From: a virus
DNA length: 21,078 nucleotides
Strand: one strand, 5' to 3'
IMG/VR virus record: IMGVR_UViG_3300017666_000014
Location: 1-21,078 of that record
Shown here: positions 1 through 5,709 of the stretch, one piece after another
Layout of the letters: each line of letters starts with the position of its first letter
How positions within the stretch are numbered: the stretch's first letter is position 1
Notes under the pieces: model-generated
The model's input: the letters and a program-made list of their open reading frames with translations, nothing else
Database searches by the model: none
What the model was told of the DNA's origin: nothing
Translations under genes and position numbers: made by a program

Positions 1-228
1 ATGGCAAAGACGATCAAGGTTCGCATTCCGGCCGTGGTTGCCCCAGACGGCCGCTGGTGCGCCTACGGCTACCCTGGCGCAACGAAGGAGCCGGATTGGT
101 CGATGTGCGAAGAGGTCGCCGACAACGGGGAGTATGAGGGCTCCTACCAGCATCTGTGGATCACGGCCGAGCTTCCGGTCCCGGAGGCTGAAATCGACGT
201 CGAAGCCATCGCCGCCGGTCCAGCATAA
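1..228 (+). CDS. Small hypothetical phage protein (75 aa)
   Basis: I do not recognise this protein. It begins MAKTIKVRIPAVV and is acidic in its C-terminal half (EAEIDVEAIAA). It has three aromatic-rich patches (RWCAYGYPG, EPDWSMCEE, GSYQHLWIT) and no membrane segment. The ATG coincides with the window edge, so any ribosome binding site, or a longer start, is out of view. The reading frame is intact, ends at TAA, and is followed 20 bases later by the next small gene with a good ribosome binding site. It is therefore taken as the first visible member of the left accessory operon. The fold (short beta strands, acidic tail) cannot be assigned from sequence alone. Confidence 0.7.
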   Translation: MAKTIKVRIPAVVAPDGRWCAYGYPGATKEPDWSMCEEVADNGEYEGSYQHLWITAELPVPEAEIDVEAIAAGPA

Positions 229-248
229 CCTTTCCGCAGGGGCAAGTT

Positions 249-377
249 ATGACGCAATACGGACCAGACCCGTTCAACTTTTTCGCCGGCATAGGCGTGC
301 TCGTTTTTTTGTCGTGCTGCGGCTACGCCCTGGTGCGATGGATCAAGCACAACTACCCGCACAACATGGCCGAGTGA
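249..377 (+). CDS. Small single-pass membrane protein (42 aa)
   Basis: This short frame starts at an ATG preceded by AGGGGC about five bases upstream and ends at TGA. The protein has a polar N-terminus (MTQYGPDPFN) and one strongly hydrophobic segment at about residues 10-29 (FFAGIGVLVFLSCCGYALV). A basic, histidine-containing tail follows (RWIKHNYPHNMAE). The charge distribution predicts the C-terminus in the cytoplasm. The family is unknown. Its position among closely spaced small genes and its ribosome binding site support a real gene; function is unassigned. Confidence 0.6.
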   Translation: MTQYGPDPFNFFAGIGVLVFLSCCGYALVRWIKHNYPHNMAE

Positions 378-405
378 CACTCGCGATGAGACAGGGAGAA
401 AGCCG

Positions 406-588
406 ATGAGCGAACAATACGACACCAAGCAAGAGGCGCTAATCACCAGAACGAAGGAAAAGGCCTTTATGAAAGGCGTCGAAGCGGCTAGGCGCGGGAA
501 ATCGATCAACAACAACCCATACGCCCATGTCGACAATCAAGCGGTTTGGCGGGACGGGTTTCTGTCCGTTAAGCCTGACGCGCGCTGA
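406..588 (+). CDS. RMF/CrpP-like small protein (60 aa)
   Basis: The ATG follows a strong AGGGAGA ribosome binding site. After a charged N-terminal part (residues 1-20) the protein reads FMKGVEAARRGKSINNNPYAHVDNQAVWRDGF (about 21-52, described by its key residues). The spacing G24, A27-A28, G31, N37-P38-Y39, W48, G51-F52 resembles the ribosome modulation factor/CrpP group, which has a G-x-x-A-x-x-x-G segment, an NPY or CPY turn and a W-x-x-G motif. RMF dimerises stationary-phase ribosomes in Escherichia coli; CrpP was reported as a plasmid protein of related sequence. The similarity is by eye. If correct, a role in ribosome or host-stress modulation is possible but is inference. Confidence 0.55.
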   Translation: MSEQYDTKQEALITRTKEKAFMKGVEAARRGKSINNNPYAHVDNQAVWRDGFLSVKPDAR

Positions 589-604
589 GGCAAGGGGAAA
601 GCTG

Positions 605-1288
605 ATGACGGCCCGCACCGAGCAATGGTTGCTCGACCACAAGGACTATCCCTACGACTACTGCCTGATTTGGCCGTTCGCGCGGGAAGGCCGCGTTGGG
701 CGCGGTATGATGGGCGGCAAAGGAAACCGGAAGTGGGCTCACCGGGCGATGTGCGAGCTTGTCCACGGACCAGCTCCAGCCGACAAGCCACAAGCGGCCC
801 ATAGTTGCGGCAACGGCGACCAGGGATGCGTCAATCCTCGGCATCTGTCATGGGCCAACAATTCCGAGAACCAGATTCAGCGGTACGCTCACGGGCGCGG
901 GCCATCAAATACGAACGGCAACAAGAGCCGGTTCACGCCGACGCAAATTGCGGAGATCCGCGCCAAGTATGGCGAGTTCACGCAAACGAAGCTGGCCGAG
1001 ATGTACGGCTGTTCCCTTGGCACGATCCAATATTATCTGAAATACCGCGACGAACGCGGCCATGCCGGTGGAAAGATCAACCATTGGTCTCCCGATGAAG
1101 ACGACCAGTTGCGAGATTGCGTGAAGCGCGGTCTCAGCTTCCCGGAGATCGCTCGCGAGATCGGCCGGCCCCTCGGGGCCGTCACCGGACACGCCTACCG
1201 GATCGGTCTTAAGTCCGGCAGGCCACCCACGCGAACGGACTACGCCTCAGTTTCACAGACGAATGGGGAGCGCGAGACCGGGGGGTAG
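605..1288 (+). CDS. HNH endonuclease with C-terminal helix-turn-helix segments (227 aa)
   Basis: A likely homing-type or free-standing HNH nuclease. The ATG follows AAGGGGAAA and lies 16 bases after the previous stop; an upstream extension would overlap that gene. The nuclease core lies at about residues 45-86: an AHRAMCELVHGP helix, AAHSCGN (H66, C68), CVNPRHL (C75, H80), then WANNSEN. This matches the HNH_3 pattern H-x-C-x(n)-C-V-N-P-x-H-L. Residues about 112-147 (TPTQIAEIRAKYG, then LAEMYGCSLGTIQYYL) look like a helix-turn-helix. Residues about 159-206 (WSPDEDDQLRDCVKRGLSFPEIAREIG, by position) look like a second, SANT/Myb or GcrA-like one. No intron or intein is visible around it, so it may be a stand-alone mobile endonuclease or a packaging-related nicking HNH. 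Confidence 0.85.
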   Translation: MTARTEQWLLDHKDYPYDYCLIWPFAREGRVGRGMMGGKGNRKWAHRAMCELVHGPAPADKPQAAHSCGNGDQGCVNPRHLSWANNSENQIQRYAHGRGPSNTNGNKSRFTPTQIAEIRAKYGEFTQTKLAEMYGCSLGTIQYYLKYRDERGHAGGKINHWSPDEDDQLRDCVKRGLSFPEIAREIGRPLGAVTGHAYRIGLKSGRPPTRTDYASVSQTNGERETGG

Positions 1289-1289
1289 A

Positions 1290-1550
1290 ATGGACAACGT
1301 GCTGCTGTTTCTCGGATATCTCGCTCTGGTCGCGCTGTGTGGCTATTACGGCCCCGAGATCGCGAGCCGACTATGGAAGCCGAAGCCCCATGTCCCATGC
1401 CAGGAATGGCGAGAGATGGTCGAGCCGATCGTGAAAAAGTGCAAGTTAGCCGCCACCTTCAATGGCAGCACCAGCTTTGATGCCGAAGGTTCTAGCTCTC
1501 TAGCCTCCTTACTTGAGCGGATGGCTACCGAACTGGATCGGAGATCCTGA
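1290..1550 (+). CDS. Membrane-anchored small protein (86 aa)
   Basis: The ATG lies one base after the HNH stop codon, and a run of six G residues in the end of that gene can act as the ribosome binding site, so the two are probably translationally coupled. Residues 3-22 (NVLLFLGYLALVALCGYYGP) form one N-terminal membrane segment. A basic stretch (RLWKPKPH) follows, then a soluble region with two cysteines (C40 and C51 approximately) and a predicted helix near the C-terminus (SLASLLERMATELDRRS). The protein is unrecognised. The layout of anchor plus short helical domain would suit a small inner-membrane accessory factor, but no function is assigned. Confidence 0.6.
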   Translation: MDNVLLFLGYLALVALCGYYGPEIASRLWKPKPHVPCQEWREMVEPIVKKCKLAATFNGSTSFDAEGSSSLASLLERMATELDRRS

Positions 1551-1568
1551 CCGAACAACGAGGATGAG

Positions 1569-1826
1569 ATGAAAACGAACGCCTTAGATTACTGGCATGA
1601 AGCGAAGCCAAGGTGCCCTCATTGCGGGGAGTGCTTCGAAATATGGGAAAATGACCACCCGCTCGCGCTAAACTACGAGGACGGCGGGCGCACAACATTT
1701 GAGTGCGAGTCATGCAACAAGCCATTCGTATGCGAGACAGTCGTGAGCTACGTATTCTCAACTGCCGTCTCGGAGGAAGCTGCCGACGATGACGACTGGG
1801 GCCCGGAGCAAGAGGCCGCCGCATAA
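1569..1826 (+). CDS. Zinc-ribbon protein (85 aa)
   Basis: Two CxxC knuckles are visible: C16-P-H-C19 and C46-E-S-C49, about 27 residues apart, the usual spacing of a zinc ribbon. A further pair (C22, C55) flanks them. The C-terminus is strongly acidic (EEAADDDDWGPEQEAAA), reminiscent of phage proteins that bind host factors or mimic DNA, though this is only a compositional remark. The ATG is preceded by GAGGATG with AACGAGGA upstream as a ribosome binding site. Zinc ribbons of this kind are common in small early phage proteins that bind nucleic acid or RNA polymerase; the partner is unknown. Confidence 0.75.
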   Translation: MKTNALDYWHEAKPRCPHCGECFEIWENDHPLALNYEDGGRTTFECESCNKPFVCETVVSYVFSTAVSEEAADDDDWGPEQEAAA

Positions 1827-1849
1827 CCACAGCTGAGCAGGGAACGACG

Positions 1850-2026
1850 ATGAGAGAAATCGAAATGATCAGGCGGATGGGTCTCGTGATAGAGGTGCCG
1901 GAATTTGATCCTAAGAAGCACGTCAGATTCCGGGGGAAGCCCATTGAGGCGTTGACCCGCGAAGAACTCGTGGATGCGCTAGAGCAAGCTCTACGCGAGA
2001 TCCACGCGGCTCGTAGCCGATCCTAA
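1850..2026 (+). CDS. Small hypothetical protein (58 aa)
   Basis: The frame runs from an ATG with CAGGGAACG upstream to TAA. The protein starts MREIEMIRRMGLVIEVPEFD, continues with a basic stretch (PKKHVRFRGKP), and ends with a well-formed amphipathic helix (ALTREELVDALEQALREIH). The family is unknown. Its length, ribosome binding site and spacing (23 bases after the zinc-ribbon gene, 13 before the next) match the rest of the operon, which is the main support for calling it. Confidence 0.6.
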   Translation: MREIEMIRRMGLVIEVPEFDPKKHVRFRGKPIEALTREELVDALEQALREIHAARSRS

Positions 2027-2039
2027 ACAGGGAGAGATC

Positions 2040-2165
2040 ATGCTGAGCCTTCGGAAGGGAATCCCCCTGGACTATAAACCCCGCAAGGGGAGGTATCGTC
2101 GCGTTCGGGATCATGCAGTGCATCCGTTGAAGCGGCCCGGCAAGCGCTGGCTACGGCGCACATAA
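2040..2165 (+). CDS. Very basic mini-protein (41 aa)
   Basis: The ATG follows a near-ideal CAGGGAGAGATC ribosome binding site, and the stop TAA lies one base before the structured repeat at 2167. The 41-residue product (begins MLSLRKGIPLDYKPRKGRYR, ends RPGKRWLRRT) has about fourteen Arg/Lys and only two Asp and no Glu, so it should bind nucleic acid or acidic surfaces. No family is recognised. Because its stop directly abuts the inverted repeat, the repeat would form in the 3' part of the same transcript. Small size makes the call less certain, but the ribosome binding site is as good as that of any neighbour. Confidence 0.5.
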   Translation: MLSLRKGIPLDYKPRKGRYRRVRDHAVHPLKRPGKRWLRRT

Positions 2166-2166
2166 G

Positions 2167-2274
2167 AGGATGAGCGCGGCATACACGAGGGCGGTCGAAA
2201 GACCGGGGACCATAAGAGCGGGTCTTGGCAGGGGCAATGCTCCAGAACCCTGCCCTCTTGTATGCCGCGATCCT
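2167..2274 (+). ncRNA. Structured RNA candidate: long stem closing three hairpins
   Basis: A non-coding segment between two small genes forms a long inverted repeat. Pairing 2167-2171 with 2270-2274 gives 5 bp, then a 3-base bulge (GAG, 2172-2174). 2175-2185 pairs with 2259-2269 (11 bp), then one C/U mismatch (2186/2258), and 2187-2192 pairs with 2252-2257 (6 bp). Inside are a GGUC-GAAA-GACC hairpin with a GNRA tetraloop (2193-2204), a possible GACC...GGUC hairpin with a 9-base loop (2208-2224), and GGGGC-AAU-GCUCC (2231-2243). Alternatives exist: 2199-2204 with 2221-2226, and 2227-2233 with 2248-2254. There is no U-tract after it, so it is not an intrinsic terminator, and it lacks tRNA consensus loops. 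I know no matching RNA family. The active strand is not proven; + is assumed from the flanking genes. Confidence 0.5.
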
Positions 2275-2294
2275 GGGCAAGGAGCGCGAGAGCC

Positions 2295-2477
2295 ATGAAG
2301 AAGTCGGAAGCGATACGCTGGATCAAACGGGAAATCGCTCGCGAGATACGAGAACGAATTTCGGAAGTTCCAGATCGAATTGGCGAGGCTCCTGATCCAG
2401 GTATGGTTGAAGGGTTATGGGAGGCTGAGGCTTGGAAGGCCGCCGACCGCATCTGGCCCGAAGGCAAAGACGTTTGA
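2295..2477 (+). CDS. Small helical hypothetical protein (60 aa)
   Basis: The start ATG was chosen because AAGGAG lies at 2279-2284, ten bases upstream. The in-frame ATG at 2262 lies within the stem of the structured repeat and has no ribosome binding site. The N-terminal half (KKSEAIRWIKREIAREIRER) is a highly charged amphipathic helix. The second half has a GLWEAEAWKAADRIWPEG segment that looks helical with conserved-looking tryptophans. The family is unknown. It is the last gene of the left module and converges on the tail-spike gene of the opposite strand. Confidence 0.6.
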   Translation: MKKSEAIRWIKREIAREIRERISEVPDRIGEAPDPGMVEGLWEAEAWKAADRIWPEGKDV

Positions 2478-2526
2478 ACACACTGGCAATGTCCCTGAGA
2501 CAGTCCAAGACACCCGTTAACCCTGT

Positions 2527-2549
2527 CAAGGGGCTCCCTTGAAGGGAGC
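2527..2549. terminator. Nested palindromes between convergent modules (possible bidirectional terminator)
   Basis: Between the last + strand gene and the end of the tail-spike gene, two overlapping hairpins are possible. One is CAAGGG-GCT-CCCTTG (2527-2541); the other is GCTCCC-TTGAA-GGGAGC inside 2533-2549, whose full arms are 8 bases around one central G. They share the CCCTT arm and so exclude each other. The position is right for stopping converging transcription, but neither strand has a clear U-tract, so the terminator call is weak. Confidence 0.35.
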
Positions 2550-2562
2550 GAACGCCGTAAGT

Positions 2563-3939
2563 TTATGTGAGCGTCAGAGCGCTAAACAGCGATTGCACTT
2601 CCGGCACCAAAAGGTTGTCGGCAGCTAAGGTCTGATGCGTCCCGTCAGATGTTGCGTAATTGGCAAGACCATTCACCAACCACTTCCGGGGGTCCACCCC
2701 GCGAACCGCCTGCGGCACAGCGCTGAAATCCAAAACTCCGGATTGGAGAGCTGAAGCCTTGAGATCGTACCACAATCCTGCGGGGTAGGCTGGCACGGCA
2801 ACCGTCTGGTTCGCCTCGGTCACCCACGCGTCCGTTGAACTCGACTTTGGGAAAAGACCGACATGGCCAATTTTGTCGTAACCGTACACCGTCCTCGCCG
2901 TATTCCAAATCTTGAAGTAGTGGAGCAAACGGTTTTGATCGTTCGTGCCCATCATGTCCGAGAACACGCGGCAATAGGCCATATACGGATACCAGTGGGT
3001 GAACGGCACGATGGTGTACTGCGACGAGCCGCCTGCAGAGAATTCGATGCTGGCCACCCCAAGATTCTCTAGGGCTTTTTTGACGTAGGTTCCACTCCAA
3101 CCAACGAAATTAGCGCTAGTCCCCTCCATCAAGCTGTCACCGAGAATGAACACTGTCTTCGGATCGCCGGTCACCGGGACACCCACGAGGATAGGACAGA
3201 AGCCAGCAATGGCCGTGCTGTTGGTGAAGCCGCTCCCCGAAATGGTCAGTGCCCCCGTGCCGGTGAAATTCGTAATGGTCGCCGTAGCTGGGTCATAGAA
3301 GGTAGCGCTGCTGCCGGTGATTGAGTTCAGGCGATTGGACAAAGGTATCTTTTGCCCCGCGGCGGCAACGTGTCCTCGCACTCTCACCCAAAGCTCGGTG
3401 GATGCCGGAAAGTTGGACAGCCCCGTGAAGATCGATGGCAAGATAGCGTCCGATTTCACGTCAATGGCGCCGTCAGCGAGTGTTATCCCCGCTGCACCAC
3501 CAAATAAGACCTGCTTGCTCTCGGCCACAGTAGTGACCCGCTCAAGGTAACATTCATCAATGACGACGGCATTGCCGATGTTCGGGCTGTTGAAGTTAAA
3601 ATTGCCGAATGACAGCTTTAGGGCTGACATGGCATCGGCCCCCATCTTCAGCCTGAAGCGGGAGACGAAGCTTAGTTGCGTCCCGGAGAGAGTGCTTGTC
3701 GCGAAGCATGGGATGCGGTTGTCCACGCTGGCAGCTCGAAGAGCGCCCGGGGTTGCCGTGCTGGCCTTTGCGGCCGGCGCCGTGGCCGCCTGCATCTCCG
3801 CCACCGACATGCGGCGGGCATAGAACTTTATGGACTTAATGTGCCCTATATTGCCGGCCGCGCTGGTGCCGAGGAGGCGGATATCAGCACCGAATGATGG
3901 CGTAGCGCCTGACGTGGCCGCCCCCCCCATTCGACACAA
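2563..3939 (-). CDS. Tail spike, C-terminal part: SGNH-family esterase (separated by a frame change)
   Basis: This frame holds the distal part of a receptor-binding spike. It begins with the end of a lectin-like domain (HIKSIKFYARRMSVAEMQ, a common closing motif of fibre domains). A beta-rich region follows, then an SGNH/GDSL hydrolase: FILGDSLMEG with the nucleophile serine (GDS codons at 3141-3133), a glycine block (SAGGSS), MMGTNDQ (G-x-N-D, codons 2949-2938) and SDGTHQT (D-x-x-H, codons 2646-2635). All four catalytic blocks are present. Spikes of this class de-O-acetylate or otherwise modify host surface polysaccharide; the substrate here is unknown. The frame could start independently at TTG 3939 or ATG 3930, but neither has a convincing ribosome binding site. 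The natural product is more likely a fusion with the upstream frame (807 aa if one base of the G run is dropped). Confidence 0.8.
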   Translation of the reverse strand: MCRMGGAATSGATPSFGADIRLLGTSAAGNIGHIKSIKFYARRMSVAEMQAATAPAAKASTATPGALRAASVDNRIPCFATSTLSGTQLSFVSRFRLKMGADAMSALKLSFGNFNFNSPNIGNAVVIDECYLERVTTVAESKQVLFGGAAGITLADGAIDVKSDAILPSIFTGLSNFPASTELWVRVRGHVAAAGQKIPLSNRLNSITGSSATFYDPATATITNFTGTGALTISGSGFTNSTAIAGFCPILVGVPVTGDPKTVFILGDSLMEGTSANFVGWSGTYVKKALENLGVASIEFSAGGSSQYTIVPFTHWYPYMAYCRVFSDMMGTNDQNRLLHYFKIWNTARTVYGYDKIGHVGLFPKSSSTDAWVTEANQTVAVPAYPAGLWYDLKASALQSGVLDFSAVPQAVRGVDPRKWLVNGLANYATSDGTHQTLAADNLLVPEVQSLFSALTLT

Positions 3940-4987
3940 GATCGCTGCCCGACCCGTCCCAAGCCAAGGCAGTCTTGCCCGCTGCTGGCGCGTTCATGAT
4001 TGCCGTAGCGGCTGAACCAATGAGAACGCCTTCGGCGCAATCGTGCTCGACGATAAACGTTCCTTTTGCGCTGGTAAACCAAGACAGGTCGTTAAACAAA
4101 GCGATTTCAGCGGGCTGGGTTAGAGCAGCGGACGTCGTGGTGACCCAGCCTGTCGGCGCTGCGCCAGTGATGCACTGAAGGCCATAGCACTGGAAACCCT
4201 CAGTGGTGGCGCCGACGAAGGCGGCGTAGACAGCGCCGCTCGGTGAACCATCTTGGTTACAAGTCGCGACCTTGGCAACCTTGTTTGCCGTGTTGACCCA
4301 AGTGACAGTCATCGACAGCAGGAACATCCCGTTGGCCAGCTTGCGCAAGCCTTGCACAACGTTCGTGGCCTTCGTCGTGTCCGCCACGACATAGCTACCC
4401 GGCGTCCCATCAATCATAAAAATGCCGATGGGGCCAGCGTTGTCGTTTTGATCGGAGACCCTGAAAGACAGCGCCCAGCGGGTGGCGGTGCCCAGCGGCT
4501 TGACAATAGTGTAGAACGTCTGACGCGTGCCGGCCGCGATTGAGGTTGGCGTTGCAAAATAAGTCGGCCCGTGAATTGCGCTGGCCGTTGTCTCAGCAAG
4601 AGCCGTGAGCGAGCCTGCAACACCATCAGGCCCGGCGTCACCCGTTGCCCGGGTGACGCTCGACGTGCCCCATTGCACGGCGTTCGAAAAGTCGTTGCTG
4701 TATGTGAGTAACTGCGTGATGTTACCGCCGGACGGCGCAGCATCGACTGCCATCCCCCTCGCCACACCATCCCAGCTTTCAAAGGCAGGCTGACCCGACG
4801 CGACACTGACAAGAGCCCCGTTGACAATCGCGTTTCGCGCGCCAGTGCGCGTAAACGTGATGCTCGGCGGCAACGACGTTGTGAGGTCTAGGTTCAAGGC
4901 AGGGCCGCTCAAACCGCCACCTTTCGCTCCCCCAAGGGGAGTGCCGAGGCTCATTCTGCCGTATTTTCGGCCCATTCCTCCAACCAT
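3884..4987 (-). CDS. Tail spike, N-terminal part (367 aa as read)
   Basis: The virion-proximal part of the spike. It starts MVGGMGRKYGRMSLG at an ATG preceded by AAGGA, 12 bases after the DUF6378-like gene. A glycine-rich start is followed by a beta-rich fibre domain (LTYSNDFSNAVQWGTSSVTRA, by position about 90-115) of the kind seen in phage head-spike/fibre proteins. A second jelly-roll-like domain contains FSTSAKGTFIVEHD-type sequence near residue 310. The domain is cut in mid-fold: after SDLVSNGGGG the frame runs 12 residues (HVRRYAIIRC and the last Gly pair) to a stop, whereas the other frame continues the fold naturally. This part should anchor to the tail machine, while the esterase acts on the cell surface. 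Confidence 0.8.
   Translation of the reverse strand: MVGGMGRKYGRMSLGTPLGGAKGGGLSGPALNLDLTTSLPPSITFTRTGARNAIVNGALVSVASGQPAFESWDGVARGMAVDAAPSGGNITQLLTYSNDFSNAVQWGTSSVTRATGDAGPDGVAGSLTALAETTASAIHGPTYFATPTSIAAGTRQTFYTIVKPLGTATRWALSFRVSDQNDNAGPIGIFMIDGTPGSYVVADTTKATNVVQGLRKLANGMFLLSMTVTWVNTANKVAKVATCNQDGSPSGAVYAAFVGATTEGFQCYGLQCITGAAPTGWVTTTSAALTQPAEIALFNDLSWFTSAKGTFIVEHDCAEGVLIGSAATAIMNAPAAGKTALAWDGSGSDLVSNGGGGHVRRYAIIRC
3921..3928 (-). repeat. G8 homopolymer at the spike frame junction
   Basis: Eight C residues on the + strand (eight G in the coding sense) lie exactly where the spike passes from one frame to the other. As read, AAT is followed by G8 then CGGCC. With seven G residues the upstream frame continues as SNGGAATSGATPSFGAD, joining the two halves of one domain. 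A gain of two bases would also restore it; a single added G would not. Confidence 0.85.
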
Positions 4988-4999
4988 GCTATCGGTTCC

Positions 5000-5281
5000 T
5001 TATCGGCGGAATTCTTTGGTCGACACTTCGCCGGCACAAGCTAGGTAGCCAGCGCCGTCAATCCAGTCGTCTACGTTGATGCTCCCGCTCTTGGTGCGGG
5101 CGATTTTGAGGAGTGCCATCATGTGCGGGACGTCCGCAATTGTGAGCGGCTGGTCAAGCTTCAGGTAAGCAGTCCATAGCGCCGCGACGTGAGCAAAGTG
5201 CTGGTGCATGTCGCCGTGGGATTCTGCCCTGTCACCGCCGACGAGTTCAGCGGCCTTTGTGGCGATCTCTGTTGCGTTCAA
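5000..5281 (-). CDS. DUF6378-like phage protein (93 aa)
   Basis: The pattern GDRAESHGDMHQHFAHVAALW (residues about 16-36), DVPHMMALLKIARTKSG (about 50-66) and DDWIDGAGYLACAGE (about 71-85) is characteristic of the small DUF6378-type proteins found in many phages. They are helical and of unknown biochemical role; resemblance to MazG-like helices is sometimes noted but not established here. The TTG start at 5281 was chosen because it overlaps the preceding stop by four bases (TTGA) and fits the usual N-terminus of the family. An upstream in-frame TTG at 5326 would overlap the acetyltransferase gene further. It is coupled with the acetyltransferase and followed after 12 bases by the tail spike. 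Confidence 0.75.
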   Translation of the reverse strand: MNATEIATKAAELVGGDRAESHGDMHQHFAHVAALWTAYLKLDQPLTIADVPHMMALLKIARTKSGSINVDDWIDGAGYLACAGEVSTKEFRR

Positions 5282-5709
5282 AGACGTTTCATCCAATAGA
5301 GGCTGTGCGGGAAAGCCCAATTCCAATCAGGCTGAAACAACCGATAGCCCGCCCTGATAAAGTTGTTCGCCGACGCGACGTTGTCCGTCGTATCGCTTAC
5401 GATTTGCGTCCAGCTATTGTACTTTGATTTGCGCTCCAGCGCACGCATGAAGCGCAGTTGGAGCTTATGCCCAAGGTGTTTTTGAACAACTCCGACGCGG
5501 ATAAAGTAGCCAGCATTCGGGATGATCGTGGACTTGATGACGCCAGCGAATCCGACCGGCTCTTTGCCGAGATGAGCAAGCCACCAATGACCTTCATCAA
5601 AACTCGGCAGCTTGGCGTGGTCTAGGAACGTCTGCTCGTGAAGGTCTTTCAGGGTCTCTGAGATTAGCTCGTCAGAGGTATCGACTTCACGAATGACGTA
5701 GCTAGACAC
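5278..5709 (-). CDS. GNAT-family N-acetyltransferase (143 aa)
   Basis: A GCN5-related acetyltransferase fold is visible: an N-terminal helix (SDELISETLKDLHEQTF), strands HWWLAHLGKEPVGFAGVIK (about 41-59) and YFIRVGVVQKHLGHKLQLRFMRA (about 68-90) with the acetyl-CoA loop at Q76-G80. It ends DNVASANNFIRAGYRLF (about 109-125), the usual final helix with the Asn and Gly-Tyr/Phe motif. The GTG at 5709 was chosen because GAGGGG lies nine bases upstream and the gene overlaps the previous stop by eight bases. The substrate is unknown; related phage enzymes may modify host or phage proteins. Its position between the phosphoesterase and the tail spike suggests late expression. Confidence 0.8.
   Translation of the reverse strand: MSSYVIREVDTSDELISETLKDLHEQTFLDHAKLPSFDEGHWWLAHLGKEPVGFAGVIKSTIIPNAGYFIRVGVVQKHLGHKLQLRFMRALERKSKYNSWTQIVSDTTDNVASANNFIRAGYRLFQPDWNWAFPHSLYWMKRL

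Noticed and set aside
2167-2274. tRNA gene
   Set aside because: Three hairpins within a closing stem suggest a cloverleaf, but the stem is far too long and the D-loop, anticodon and GGTTC-type T-loop consensus positions are absent on both strands.
2645-3100. - strand frame of 151 codons inside the spike esterase region
   Set aside because: Overlaps the SGNH domain in another frame; low-quality composition with many Arg/Ser/Gly and no motif.
4414-4827. - strand frame of 137 codons within the spike N-terminal part
   Set aside because: Out of frame with the fibre domain, Arg/Ser-rich, no ribosome binding site; it does not take part in the frame junction.
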